DNA of 64,000 nt from Torymus aiolomorphi. Lineage: Eukaryota; Arthropoda; Insecta; Hymenoptera; Torymidae. The notes beneath the pieces are model-generated. The model was not told where the DNA came from and did no database searches. It saw only the letters and a list, made by a program, of their open reading frames with translations. The first letter of the stretch is position 1. Every line of letters begins with the position of its first letter. Location: NCBI GenBank assembly GCA_036365515.1, contig CM070874.1, positions 114,931,235 to 114,995,234 of the forward strand. The letters run 5' to 3'. Shown here piece after piece: positions 11,375 through 22,110 of this stretch. Both the position numbers and the translations under genes were made by a program.

Positions 11375-11691
11375 AACTGATGAGAATTTTTCCATCGGTC
11401 TTAGAGTCTTATAAATTAAATTAAAATAATTAATATTTATGGCAGTCAGATTGCCCTTGTTTATAATCACCCCCGTTTATAATCACGTTGGGCAATTGGG
11501 CAATTTAGTGGTGGGGGGCACAGTCAGATAGTCCTTTGCTAATAAAGTTTTTTTTCCAGGTTTTAATTAAGTTTTTATTTCAGATTCTGCGGGGGTGATT
11601 ATAAACAAGGGCAATCTGACTGCCATAAATATTAATTATTTTAATTTAATTTATAAGACTGTAAGACCGATGGAAAAATTCTCATCAGTTG
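11375..11691. repeat. Inverted repeat, ~100-bp arms around ~110-bp loop
   Basis: The left arm (about 11375-11478) contains gatgagaatttttccatcgg and ggcagtcagattgcccttgt. The right arm (about 11588-11691) is its reverse complement with few changes. It lies just upstream of the Transib remnant. It may be the folded end of that element or an independent fold-back MITE. Confidence 0.75.
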
Positions 11692-11887
11692 TTTTTAATT
11701 TGCAATTTAATAATTACTATATAACTATTTTAAATATAATTTTCTTGATCATTTTGAATAATTGTATTTATGGAAAATCAGATATGCAGAAAGAATGAAA
11801 TTTTATATTGAAATGTACATTTAAAAAAATTATTTGATGTAATTTATCCATTGTCTTTGAGAAAGCATTCTGCTAAAGCAGTTAGCA

Positions 11888-14711
11888 GTGGTTTTAATTA
11901 ATAAATACAATTGTGCAAATAATGAAGATGATATTAATATTATTACCCGCACTCTTCATTCGACGTTTTTCAATCGTTATTTTAAAAAATGGGAGAAAAA
12001 CAGTAGAAAAAATAATGTCTTTTTATTGTACAACAGTGGTTGGTTAAATGCAGATATGGTATTTGAATTTAAAACGTCATCAGTTACACCAAGTGAGCAA
12101 AATTATATAAATTTTGAGAATAGTACAATTTTCTAATATTACAAAATAGATGTTTAATTAATAATGCATTTACATTAATTTTATATGTCAATTTTTTTAT
12201 TCACTTTTTAAGCTACATCAAAATCAACTGGAAGAAAACCGATCCCATTTGCCGAGAGTTAGTGAAAGAAGTAAAAGAAGAAAAACAGAAAAGTTGCGAT
12301 CAGAAAATGATGTTTATACGCTCTGTACAGCAGCAGCCATTTCTCATCGTACAGGTGGAAATGTAGCAGCAGCTTAACTTTGTACTGAAATTATTGTTCA
12401 TTCCCCAGAACGTGCATAAAAAATTATGAATTCTTGGCAAAATTTTCAAATTGCTCAAAAAAAATATTCACCCGAAGAGGCTCTATCATTGTTAGTGAAT
12501 GATAATTTAACAAAAAAGCAATACATCTCAATTTATAGAGGGACTAAAGATCACAATATCGACTTATATTCAAGTTACAATCAACTTTTAACTGCGAAAG
12601 ATGCTGCCTACCCTTTGGAAATTTCAATCGGTGAAAAAATCTGCCAGATTTCACTACAATCTCTTTTAAATCACATTTGTTTGCGACTATTATAAGCTAT
12701 TCAATTACACAATAGTGTAACTGACTGTTTGCTTCTATGTAAGTATGGATTCGATGGCAGTTCGGGCCACTCGTCGTATAAACAGTCATGGAGTGCATCA
12801 GCTGTAGATGATCAAAATTTATTTTTGACTTCGATTGTTCCCATGCAGTTAAAAGATATGAATGCGAACAAAGTTTTGTGGAACAATCCTAGATCGTTAT
12901 CTACTCGATTTTGTAGGCCCGTAAGATTACAGTGGATTAAAGAAAGCATTTCTAGTTTGGAATCATTTAATTTTAATAATTATAATGTACATTTTTCTAT
13001 TCATTTAACAATGATAGATGGCATGGTAAGAAAAATGATGTTATTACAGATATTTCTTAGATTTAACAATTATTTATAATTATAAATAATTTTCATAGGT
13101 CATTAATACATTAACTAATATGTTAAGTATGTGTTGTAATATTTGCTCTACAAAAATATCGGAGATGAATGATATAGACATGCTATTAAGTAAAGGAGAA
13201 GACGAACCTGTCATGAATTTTAGTCTTCCGATATTACATTCATATATTCATTTTTTTGAATGTATATTACATATTTCTTACAGATTGGATTTCAAGAAAT
13301 GAAGGGTAAGAATTTAAAATTTATTAAATTAGTTTTATTTAATATTACTTACCAATGTACATAATACAAGCTGCTAAACATGTGATTAAATTTTCGATTT
13401 ATAGTGAAAAAGACAGCACAAAAACACTTATGGAGAAAAGAAAAAAGCAAATTCAAGATGAATTTTTAAAACGCTTAAAGCTTTGAGAATTAATTTTCCG
13501 AAGTCAGGATTCGGTTCATCGAATGATGGTAATACCGATCGTCATTTTTTTGACAATTATGAAAAGTCAGCTGAAATAACTGGTAAAATACAGTTTAATT
13601 AAAATAATTTTTTATTCTTTTAAAATTTCGTTTGTCATTTTTTAAAACATTTTATTTTAGGAGTAAATTAAATTCTAATCGAAAGATTTCGAGTAATATT
13701 AATTACAATTTCTTACGGATATGATATTAATTACTCTGCTATTAAAACCTATTGCACAGATACAGCGAAGCTGTATGTTTCTTTGTATCCGTGGTATTAT
13801 ATGCCTCCTACTGTGCATAAGGTTTTGATCCAATCCATGAACCTTCTGTTGTGCAAAAAGGTTTAGTGCCTATAGGTCAATTTTCAGAGGAAGTACTTGA
13901 ATCCAGCTATAGAATTTGTAAATTGTATAGAATAGTACATTTCGATACAAGTGTGCGAAGTGGGTGATTCGTGCACGGGTGTGGTTTGTTGCGCGAGCGA
14001 AGCGAGAGCGACAAAAACACCCGTGCAACGATCCCCCGCCCCACCCATGTGTATCGAACTTTATTTTTTTTAACGGAGTGAGCGACACTCGGAGAACATT
14101 GATTATGTACATACTTGACGAGCGTGAAGTTTGTCGCTCGAGCGAAGCAAGAGCGACAATCACACGAGTCAAGGACAAGATAAGGAGATTAGAAGCAGAG
14201 CGCGGGAGGCGGCATACTTTGCGCACGCTTGTACGAGAAGCGTGTGCGAAGTAAATTGATTTGCGCATGTACGTTTTTCGCTCACGCCGTGTGTAAAACA
14301 GCTACTTCGCGCACGCAAAACAAGCACGAAAAGACAAGTTTCGCACACTCCGTTTAAAAATAGTTATTTTCGATACAAGTGCGAAAAAGTGATTTTATCC
14401 TCGTGTGGACGTTTACGACCGAGCGAAGCGAGGATGAAAAGGCCACACGAGGATAAAATCACTTTCTCACTCGTGTATCGAACACTATTTTTTTATACGA
14501 CGTGTGCAAAGCTCGATTTTGCGAGCACGGTTTTGGCCGAGCGTGCGCAAAGTGGACGCTTTGCGCACGGAGTGTGAAAAAATCATTTTCTCGTAAATCA
14601 AGTAGGTCCAAAACGAATAAGGATATTTTTAAAAGATTGTTACTCCATTCGGACCCATTAATATCCTTGACTACTCCTATAAAAAATGTAAAGAGAAAAA
14701 AAAATGCCTGA
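11888..14711 (+). pseudogene. Transib (RAG1-like) DDE transposase, multi-exon, decayed
   Basis: The order of motifs matches Transib transposases, the group ancestral to RAG1. Segments run from an N-terminal part at 11888-12136, through ERSKRRKTEKLR near 12275, KYGFDGSSGHSSYKQSW (catalytic Asp codon at 12753), TSIVPMQL, WNNPRSLSTRFCRP, TMIDGM (second Asp codon at 13017), CCNICSTK, SYIHFFECILHISYRL, GFGSSNDGNT with FFDNYEKSAEITG near 13515-13580, YPWYYMPPTVHKVLI, and GQFSEEVLES (catalytic Glu near 13887-13892), to KTNKDIFKRLLLHSDPLIS at 14617-14673. Introns with GT-AG borders remain, for example donor after 13023 and acceptor before 13099. In-frame stops and a ~650-bp insertion at 13938-14588 inactivate it. 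All three catalytic acidic residues are still encoded. It would have been a nuclear cut-and-paste transposase. Confidence 0.85.
13938..14588. mobile_element. Insertion of clustered large hairpins inside Transib
   Basis: It separates the Transib SEE motif from the C-terminal KTNKDIF segment. CATTT occurs at both edges (13938-13942, 14584-14588), a possible 5-bp target duplication. It contains unit A (13941-14058), unit B (14114-14173) and unit C (14356-14492). Each unit is a hairpin whose apex reads cgagcgaagcgag or cgagcgaagcaag. Smaller hairpins lie at 14221-14250 and 14540-14569. Arms differ between units but match within a unit. ORFs across it are palindrome artefacts. Confidence 0.75.
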
Positions 14712-15867
14712 AGAAGTTTTTCATTTACTATTGGAATACGTTGTTGATATTCGAAAATTTTTAAACAAAACTTTTAACCTGAAATATCTTTGGACGTAAT
14801 GTACAGATTTTTTGGGCAACAAACTACATCTGACGATATATAAAATTCAAGACGATCAAATTTCAAGATGATTGGATAATTTTTACTCTTGTTATCGTCC
14901 GACAACGGAAACTCAACTTTTTTATAAAACATATTTTTTTTTCTGAAAAACAAATGAAGATAATTTCTTGAAATTTTAACCAAGTATATTCTTAAATAAG
15001 TTTAATAAGTGGTTAAATTTTAAGTCCATAAATCAAGTATTCTCTGAGAAAAGGCGATTTGAAAATTAAAAGAAAAAATTTTTAACCTCAAATATCTTTT
15101 TTCGTAATAGACCGATTCTTTGGGCAACGAACTCGATCTGAAGATATATAAAAGCTATATCTGTGCCAAATTTCAAGACGATTAAATAATTTTTACTCTT
15201 GTTATCGCGCGACAACGAAAATGCACATTTTTTCTAAAATAATTTTTTTCTATATAACAAATGAAGATAATTTCTTGAAATTTTAACCAAATATAGTCTT
15301 CAATGAGTGTAATAAGTGGTTAAAATTTCAAGTCGATAAATAATATATTTTTTGAGAAATTAATTTATGAAATATAAAAACGTTTTCCTTAATAACAAAT
15401 GACAGCGTGAAGATAATTTAAATATTAAAAAAAGAAAATATAAGTAATTTAAATACCTTTCAAGAAGAGTTCATTATATTATGTAATAATGGCTGTAAGA
15501 TATAAAAAAATAAAGAAAACTAAAAATTCAAAATCGTTTTTTGGTTATAAAAAAAAGAAAATCAATAAAAACTCAAATCCCTCAAGGTACTGAGTTTTTT
15601 TCGCGATACGAAAGTCTTTGTCAGACGAAAATCGGTCGATTCGTTTCCGAGATATAAAGAGTTTACGTAAACACACACATACACACACACACACACGCGC
15701 ACGCACGCACGCACTCACGCATGCACGCACGCACGCACACACATCCACGAAAAGAAATTTTCTGAAAATCAACAAATATCGATATATATCGCCTTAAAAC
15801 ATCTTTTTGAACATTATTTGTCTCAAAAATTTTTTTCGCCGTTACAACGTTTCCTCTGTGAGGAAGC
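14712..15867 (+). mobile_element. Helitron-like repeat with ~300-bp internal direct repeats, copy 3
   Basis: Two successive ~300-bp units start near 14770 and 15075, both containing ttaacct(c/g)aaatatctt, ttttactcttgttatcg and tttcttgaaattttaacca. The same unit is present at 56030-56390. The 3' module has a CA/CG-rich microsatellite at 15669-15742, cttaaaacatctttttgaac, the CCGTTACAA box, and the hairpin at 15849-15867. No transposase or Rep/helicase is present, so the element is non-autonomous. Confidence 0.6.
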
Positions 15868-15875
15868 AAACATAC

Positions 15876-16632
15876 AATTTAATCTTGAAGCAGAAAAGGA
15901 AGGAATGCAGGATTTAAATCATGAAGACCAACGTCAGTAAACACTGACAAGACCTAAGTTTCTCGAGAAGGCGGTGATGAAAATTTCTCTTTTTCCAAGG
16001 CCTAATCCCTAGACCCAAACATCTGTAGATTTTATCTATAGCTTTCTCGGTCCTCGTGTATACATCGATATTTTCCCAAGTACTCGAAAACCAATAAACT
16101 GGGAAAACCCTATAGTTCTACTCGTATACAATAACATATGTTCTGTCTCGACGTTTGCATACGTTTCTTTCATGTAAAATATTCTTAACGGTACTTAAGA
16201 AAATGCGTATTTCTTATTTCTATACTTTCAGTATTTCATGTAAATTAAATAAAAGAAAAATTTCAGTAAATCATAGTTTTATACAAGAGCATACTAGAAT
16301 TCAGATATCATTCAAAAATGTGTAAATTTTATTTATTACTTATTCTTTTCTTTTAATTCTTACGAAATTTATAAACCAATTTACTTCATAATATCTCAAT
16401 GACTTTTACAGTAGTTTTAATCTATTCTATACCTTCTTTGAATCAGTTTTACGATTAAACTTTGTATCATGTAAATCCAAAACAATAGTTTACAGAATTT
16501 GTATTAACTCCGCCTACTTTCATGTTTTATTAAAATATACACAAGCAATAGTTTATTTTAGAAAATGCATTACATTAAAAAAGATTATTTGTATTCAATT
16601 TAACATTAAAACCATAATTTTAGCTATCCACT
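15876..16632 (+). repeat. Copy L block 1: gag fragment plus LTR-like sequence
   Basis: 15876-15935 is a piece of the gag coding sequence (gcagaaaaggaaggaatgca, as in the gag ORF at 21003), ending at gtaaacactgac. The rest is non-coding and is the reverse complement of 47395-48140, including tctcgagaaggcggtgatga and cagatatcattcaaaaatgt. Confidence 0.7.
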
Positions 16633-17136
16633 TGTTACCGATGTAAATTTATGTATATGTTAATTTTGTAAAAAGAATTACAGGCGATTCGCGCTAAAGT
16701 TAAATAGCTGTCATGTTCCTCGCCGTAGAGGACTAAGTTGGAGCCCTACGTAAGCCGCGTGCACGGCAATCATATAGGGTTGTCCGGGGCCGCAGATTTC
16801 TCTCCGTCGATAATGAAAGATCGATGAAAATGGAGAACACGGAGCGGGAAATGCTCAGAAGCGCTCCCGCAGACGGTTGGCTACAGAGGGAAATGACAGC
16901 TTAAAACATTGGATTGTGTTAATTAGTCACCATTGGTTTTATTGATAAAAAAAATTGAAAGTTGCATGTAATGATCGAAGCGAGCGTTGTACTTTTTTTC
17001 ATTACGTTCCAGGACTCCGGCAGAGTAATATCGAGACTGCGATTCATTATTATTCAAGCTTTAAGTTAATATTTTACTTCAATAAATATTCATTAAAACT
17101 TTAAGTATTCTTGTTTTCTTCGCGCGAGTGATAACA
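16633..17136 (+). mobile_element. Solo LTR (504 bp) with 5-bp target duplication
   Basis: Begins TGTTACCG, ends GTGATAACA, and is flanked by CCACT at 16628-16632 and 17137-17141. The equivalent site in copy R (near 47390) reads straight through without it, which confirms the insertion. TG...CA ends with a 5-bp duplication are typical of BEL/Pao or Gypsy LTRs. An AATAAA-like signal is near 17080. The internal part has been lost, presumably by LTR-LTR recombination. It does not resemble the BEL LTR at 57 kb. Confidence 0.85.
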
Positions 17137-17141
17137 CCACT

Positions 17142-17756
17142 GTTTATTAAATAAACCATGCCATTTCTAAATATTCAAGCCTCATTAACAAATCAGCATT
17201 CGAAACTGATTGAGTGAGGGTTTTCTTAAGGCGTTAGGTGACCAATAGCTTCACTCAAAAATCCGACCTAACCCACGCTTAGGAGAAAGCGGCTGCGTCC
17301 CTCTTCACAGCCGACTACATAATAATTATACAGCTAAGTGCACCACCGAAAACTGTACACTCAAAATCGTCAAGCGGAGCGGTTCACTACAAACTTGCAT
17401 TCTCGGTCTCTTCTTATTCTCTAAGCATTGTACACGTGCTTTTTTTCAATCTTGCTCTGCAAAGAAAGTTCTCGTTCGATTGCTGTGAGCCGCTTCTCAC
17501 CAAAAACGTTAGTGATAGCAATAACATTAAAAAAATTGTTTATCCTCAGAGAATTTCGCACCAAGTTTCAAAGGAAAAAGTGATTTTTTATTTTTAATCT
17601 TTATTTCATTTTCTTTGCTTCCATTTAAATTAGTCAGAACATTTTCCAATATTTAATCCTCATTTTGTGTTTAAATCGTAAATTTCAAATCTTAGTTTTT
17701 TCCAAAAACAAAGGGTTTTTTTTCATAATACCATCCCTTAACCTTTAACTTAAAAA
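17142..17756 (+). repeat. Copy L block 2: end of LTR-like region and leader
   Basis: Reverse complement of 47214-47390 joined to 40765-41205, the latter two separated in copy R by the CMC element. It contains ggttaggtcgg-type sequence and the segment gcaccaccgaaaactgtaca. No credible ORF. Confidence 0.7.
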
Positions 17757-17758
17757 TA

Positions 17759-19099
17759 CGAGGGGTATTCAAAAAGTAAGTTTCCCTAGTCTGCCGTTTT
17801 GCCCCAGCGCCATCTAGCGAGCTGGGACCGGACATAGTTTTAGTTTAGGATATACCGATAAGAGCGGAACCGGTCTTAGCTGCCGAAAAAATTTTTTTCA
17901 TCAGTACCGGCTCGGAAACCATGGAGCTACTTGTGAAAAACGTGTCCACCTGTGAGTTGCGTGCAGTTATTCGCTTTTTAACTGCAAAAGGGCTTAATGG
18001 CAACGAAATTCACACTGAATTGGTGCATATTTATGGTGACAAATGCATGAGTGTGCAAATGGTGCGTCGGTGGCGTACATATTTTCTCGAGGGACGCGGA
18101 GAAGTTCATGATGAGCAGCGTGCAGGCAGGCCAAAAACCGCCATTACAGATGACACAGTCACAGCAGTCGAAAAAATGATTTTGGCGGATAGGCGCTTTA
18201 CAATTGACAGAATTTTGGACTCAATGCCTCCTGAAATCGATATTTGTCGAACTTCAATCCACACAATCATAACAGATCATCTTGGTTACCGTAAAGTTTG
18301 TGCGAGGTGGGTCCCACGCCTGCTTTCAGATGATCACAAACAAAAAAGACTTCAGTCTGCAGGAAAATTTCTTGACATGCTTGAAGATGAAGGCGAAAAT
18401 GTTTACTCACGCATTGTGACAGGGGATGAAATGTGGGTTCACCACACAAACCCTGAAATGAAGCGACAAAGTATGGTTTGGAAGATATCAGAAGAGAGTG
18501 CTCCAAAAAAAGGAAAATCCAGTATTCTGCTGGTAAGGTTATGGTCACAGTTTTTTGGGACAACGAAGGTGTTTTGTTGATTGATTTTCTTGAATCCGGT
18601 ACCACGATAAATGCAGATCGTTACTGTGAAGTGCTAAATAAACTTAAAAGTGCCGTTAAACAAAAGCGTCCTGGAAAATTATCGAGAAAAGTGTTGCTTT
18701 TTCACGACAATGCACGGCCTCATTCAGCAAAAAAAACAAACCTTACTGGAAAAATTCAAATGGGAAATTTTTGATCACCCACCCTACTCTCCAGATCTCG
18801 CACCAAGTGACTTTTTTCTTTTTCCTAAATTAAAGGAAAGTTTGGGTGGCCATCACTTCAATTCAAATGATGAAGTGAAAGACATCGTTAAATTATTCTT
18901 TAAAAAACAGGGCACGGATTTTTATAAACAAGGTTTGTCAAAGCTTGAGAACAGATATAAAAAATGTATTCAAGTCCAAGGGGACTATGTAGAAAAATAG
19001 TTTATAAGTCAAACAATAAATACATATGTTACTTTAACCTAAAAATTGTGTTTTGCTTTTTTCCCGGAGCAGGGAAACTTACTTTTTGAACACCCCTCG
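17759..19099 (+). mobile_element. Mariner (Tc1/mariner, DD34D) transposon
   Basis: 1341 bp, bounded by TA at 17757-17758 and 19100-19101. The terminal repeats are CGAGGGGTATTCAAAAAGTA at the left and the matching TACTTTTTGAACACCCCTCG at the right. Copy R shows the uninterrupted site near 40765, with a single TA. Element length and TA duplication are standard for mariner. Confidence 0.95.
17921..19000 (+). pseudogene. Mariner transposase, two compensating frameshifts
   Basis: Starts at the ATG at 17921 and would be about 350 aa, the family norm. The N-terminal HTH region (residues ~10-110) contains VQMVRRWRTYFLEGR and RAGRPKT. Catalytic motifs are TGDEMWVHH (first Asp), HDNARPHSA (second Asp) and YSPDLAPSDFFLFPKLK (third Asp). 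The second and third Asp are separated by 34 residues when the shifted frames are followed, hence DD34D. The frame changes near 18510-18540 (A-rich run) and returns near 18725-18735 (A8 run). Both shifts lie at homopolymers, so either decay or sequencing error is possible. All catalytic residues are present. It is a cut-and-paste transposase acting at TA sites. Confidence 0.9.
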
Positions 19100-19101
19100 T
19101 A

Positions 19102-19244
19102 TATTAGTGAGTCTGCAATTACCTAGGTCGGGTAGCTGTGCGCCCGTATCTGGTATTGCATTGTAAATAAGATTAAGAACTTTAAGAAAAATCTGTATAT
19201 AATTATCGGAATTTTCAGGATATTTAATAACGAATCTAGCAAAG
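19102..19244 (+). repeat. Copy L block 3
   Basis: Continues the sequence broken by mariner (gagtctgcaattacctaggtc). It is the reverse complement of about 40625-40762. Non-coding. Confidence 0.7.
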
Positions 19245-19549
19245 TAGCAACTCAAGATGGCAATATTTGTTATGTTAATCATATTACTGACAAAGTTTTA
19301 AATTTAAATTAATATTTTGTTTTAATTATCGATTTAAATATTATTACTGTGATAAATAAATCTATAGATTATTATTTGTCATACTTATGGAAATTATAAT
19401 AACAGTTTGTATTAAAAATACTGTGTTAATAGAGACAATCTAATTTTGATAAAATATACTTTGAAATGTTTTATTTCATTTTATTATATTCAATAAAAAT
19501 TATGTACGCTTTGTCAATTAAAATTTATTGCCCTTTCTTAAAGGTCGCT

Positions 19550-19813
19550 ATGGCAGTTCATCGTTTCGTGTGCTACTCGTGCCCCACCCCTTGTTATTCG
19601 TGCCCCTTAGTGGGGCACGTGGAGCATTTTTAAACGTTTTGCTTTTTCATTTTTGGTGCAAAATACGGGTTAATAAAACATTTTCTATCACTAGAATCGT
19701 GTTTTGGATAAACTGATCTATTGATTACATATTTTATGATTATTTAAATCTGTTTTTAATATATTTAATTTCAATTTAAAGTTAGGATGTCCATGACGCC
19801 CCACCTTCCCCTA
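19550..19813 (+). mobile_element. Fragment of GGGGAGAG-type element (right end)
   Basis: ctcgtgccccacccc and gtggggcacgtgg are followed by an AT-rich stretch and the end ccatgacgccccaccttcccct. The element at 51017-53247 ends in the same manner. The left end is not visible here. Confidence 0.5.
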
Positions 19814-20358
19814 TCTCGGCACGAGGATCAACGCGTCGTTCTTCATCCTCGCGCCGACATAAGTACGTCGTTCTTCATCTTCACGCCCAGATACGTTCTT
19901 TTTTCGCTCAGCCGTCAATATTTAATTTCTATGAGTATCTAAAGGCCCACATTGTAAAGTACGATTCACGTAACACACTAAGAAAACAAATAATAAGATA
20001 CAATGTCGTTGAAAGTGTATTTACAAAAGTGTAAGTACTATTTCAAATTATTGTTCAGTTTTTCATACAAGGTACGGGGTAGGGGTAGGGTAACCTTGTG
20101 GACTCTGCCTTAGAGTTGTACAATGTTTCTTGATCAATGAATTGCTTCTTTGTTATAATTATCTCTTAATTTATTTTAAATCTCTGTTAAATTTTGATTC
20201 AACCTATGTTGTCCTATCTAAAGTTTTTGTCAATTCACAAACAAATTTAGGACGGATAAAATATGTTAATTCCTATAAAATAGTAGTTATAAAATATTAT
20301 CATACAGAACTTCTCATTGCAGTTGCTGTAGCTTGAGGTCAGTAGTGTTAAAATCTAG

Positions 20359-20631
20359 TGGAAAGGAAATTACCACCAGTATCGTTTTGATGCTGTAATC
20401 AATAGTGGAAATCGTAGGAAAACTACGCTAGAAGATATCTATAAATATGTCAAAATACAACGAGACTCAAAATTATACACTGATGAACAGCGAGTGACGA
20501 TTCTCAAAAAGGCAGGTATAATACATAGTAGTGAAACAAGCACACACATTGTTGAGAAATATAAGAAGTCTATAGCTACAGCTAGTGAGGAATGGTTGAA
20601 GCTTGGAAACCAAGAAGATCTGAGTGACTAA
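20359..20631 (+). CDS. Unrecognised open frame, ~90 codons, no start codon
   Basis: An uninterrupted frame with protein-like composition (NRRKTTLEDIYKYVKIQ, LYTDEQRVTILKKAG, KSIATASEEWLKLG) ending in TAA at 20631. It is preceded by an in-frame TAG, and an AG dinucleotide just upstream could be a splice acceptor. It lies in the copy L-specific segment, upstream of the gag gene. I do not recognise a family. It could be an exon of a mobile-element gene or chance. Confidence 0.3.
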   Translation, partial: WKGNYHQYRFDAVINSGNRRKTTLEDIYKYVKIQRDSKLYTDEQRVTILKKAGIIHSSETSTHIVEKYKKSIATASEEWLKLGNQEDLSD

Positions 20632-21107
20632 GAAGTTTAAGATCCTTCCCTCAAACAACTTTAGGATCAGTAATTGTATTACATAATTAATAATTTGCAA
20701 AGAAATTGTGGAAGACAACAATCCAGGCGAGGAAGTTCAAGTTTTATAGAAGCAAATCTTAATTGAAGTTATATTTTATATTTTATACAATTTATTATAA
20801 TTATAGATAAAATGTCACATTCCGACAATTTAAAATATTTAATAAAATCGCGCGATGTACTTAAAAACAGTGTTACACATATGGTGACATTCCTTCACGA
20901 TAATACCGATGTCGATATAAATCAACTATCTGTAAGAAAATTGAAATTGGAAAACACTTATGAGAAATTTGAAAAAATACAACTTGATCTTGAATTATTA
21001 GCAGAAAAGGAAGGAGTACAAGATTTGAATCATGAAGACGAACGTGCAAACTGTGAAGAGCAATCTTTCGAATGCGCGGGGTTAATAAATAAACGCATGC
21101 AAAAATT

Positions 21108-21119
21108 AAATTTGTCATC
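21108..21119 (+). repeat. 12-bp target duplication of PLE1, left copy
   Basis: AAATTTGTCATC here and at 27010-27021. The gag gene in copy R has the word once. Penelope-like elements generate duplications of this size. Confidence 0.9.
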
Positions 21120-21224
21120 TTTGGTTAAATGTAGCCAATGGTAGGTTTTGGTATAGTTATAGAATTTGTAGCTAATGGCCGTACTACCAAGATGTTTTTT
21201 ATAAGTAAAACACAATTAATTACA

Positions 21225-21258
21225 ACGTTTCGGACATTTTATTACGTCCCTCTTCAGG
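21225..21258 (-). ncRNA. Hammerhead ribozyme motif, PLE1 inverted pLTR
   Basis: On the minus strand, CCTGAAGA (CUGANGA core), a stem-II hairpin GGGAC...GTCC, and GAAAC are in the order of a minimal hammerhead ribozyme. Such motifs are an established feature of Penelope-like pLTRs. Self-cleavage here is inferred from the core only. Confidence 0.75.
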
Positions 21259-22110
21259 TTCTAAATACAACAATTATACAATTATTTTTTACAATTCCAC
21301 AATAACTTAATTTCGCATTAATAAATAAAACTTACATTTAAAACGTATTGTCAAAAATTCTTTTACGGAAAGTGATCCGTTCGTCACTGCTTACAATTCA
21401 GATTTTTCGTCGTATTTATACAGATGTTACGCATATATGTGTGTGTGTATAAGAAGCGCGTACAATGGTGGGGATGCAGTAGACGATTTTCGAAGCGACA
21501 CAGCGGGTGTGATATCACGAGAGTATGTCTAAGTAGAGGGGGGACCCCAACCAATGTTACAATGTTCTCGACCTCGAGCAATCTTACGACAACGTGGGCG
21601 TGCGTGGTAACTCTACCTTAGCATGCTCTCCTGTTCTCCTTCACTTGCTGCTTTCAGTATCTTACTCTTATAAGCACATAAATTGACAATTATTTATTAG
21701 AGTGGTATATTCTTTCGGTAAACTATTGATTTCGAATTGTTTATTCATATAGCTTGATTGTGTGTGTATGAATACAGCTTCCGAAAATAATCTTTTTCCT
21801 CTATTAATTTCTGTATCTAGAATTTGTACGTTATTGAAATCTATTTTATGATTATTGTTTTTTGTGTGTAGATATAATGACGAATTATCATCTTTCCTAG
21901 TGTATTTTTTAGAGTGTTCATTAATTCGTACATTTAAACGTCTACCTGTCTGGCCAACGTACTTGTGTTTTACTTATAAAAAACACCTTGGTAGTACGGC
22001 CATTAGCTACAAATTCTATAACTGTACCAAAACCTACCATTGGCTACATTTAACCAACTTTACACCACAACGTCTGGCCAAGAATACGTTGTTATTACAT
22101 ATAATGTTCC

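Larger units (their letters stand above)
19245..20694 (+). other. 1.45-kb segment present only in copy L
   Basis: Absent from copy R, where ggatatttaataacgaatct joins directly to gcgaagaaattgtggaagac. No clean target duplication is visible, so this may be an insertion in L or a deletion in R. It contains a fragment ending at 19813 that matches the right end of the GGGGAGAG element at 53247 (gttaggatgtccatgacgcc, CCCCTA), and a small open frame at 20359-20631. Confidence 0.55.

Noticed and set aside
13964..14254. 96-aa Arg-rich ORF
   Set aside because: It spans hairpins A and B; both strands are open because of palindromes, not coding.
14770..15350. CRISPR-like array
   Set aside because: Only two to three 300-bp units, eukaryotic context, no spacers or cas genes.
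17720..19099. Possible piggyBac element
   Set aside because: TA duplication, 1.34-kb length and DD34D motifs fit mariner only.
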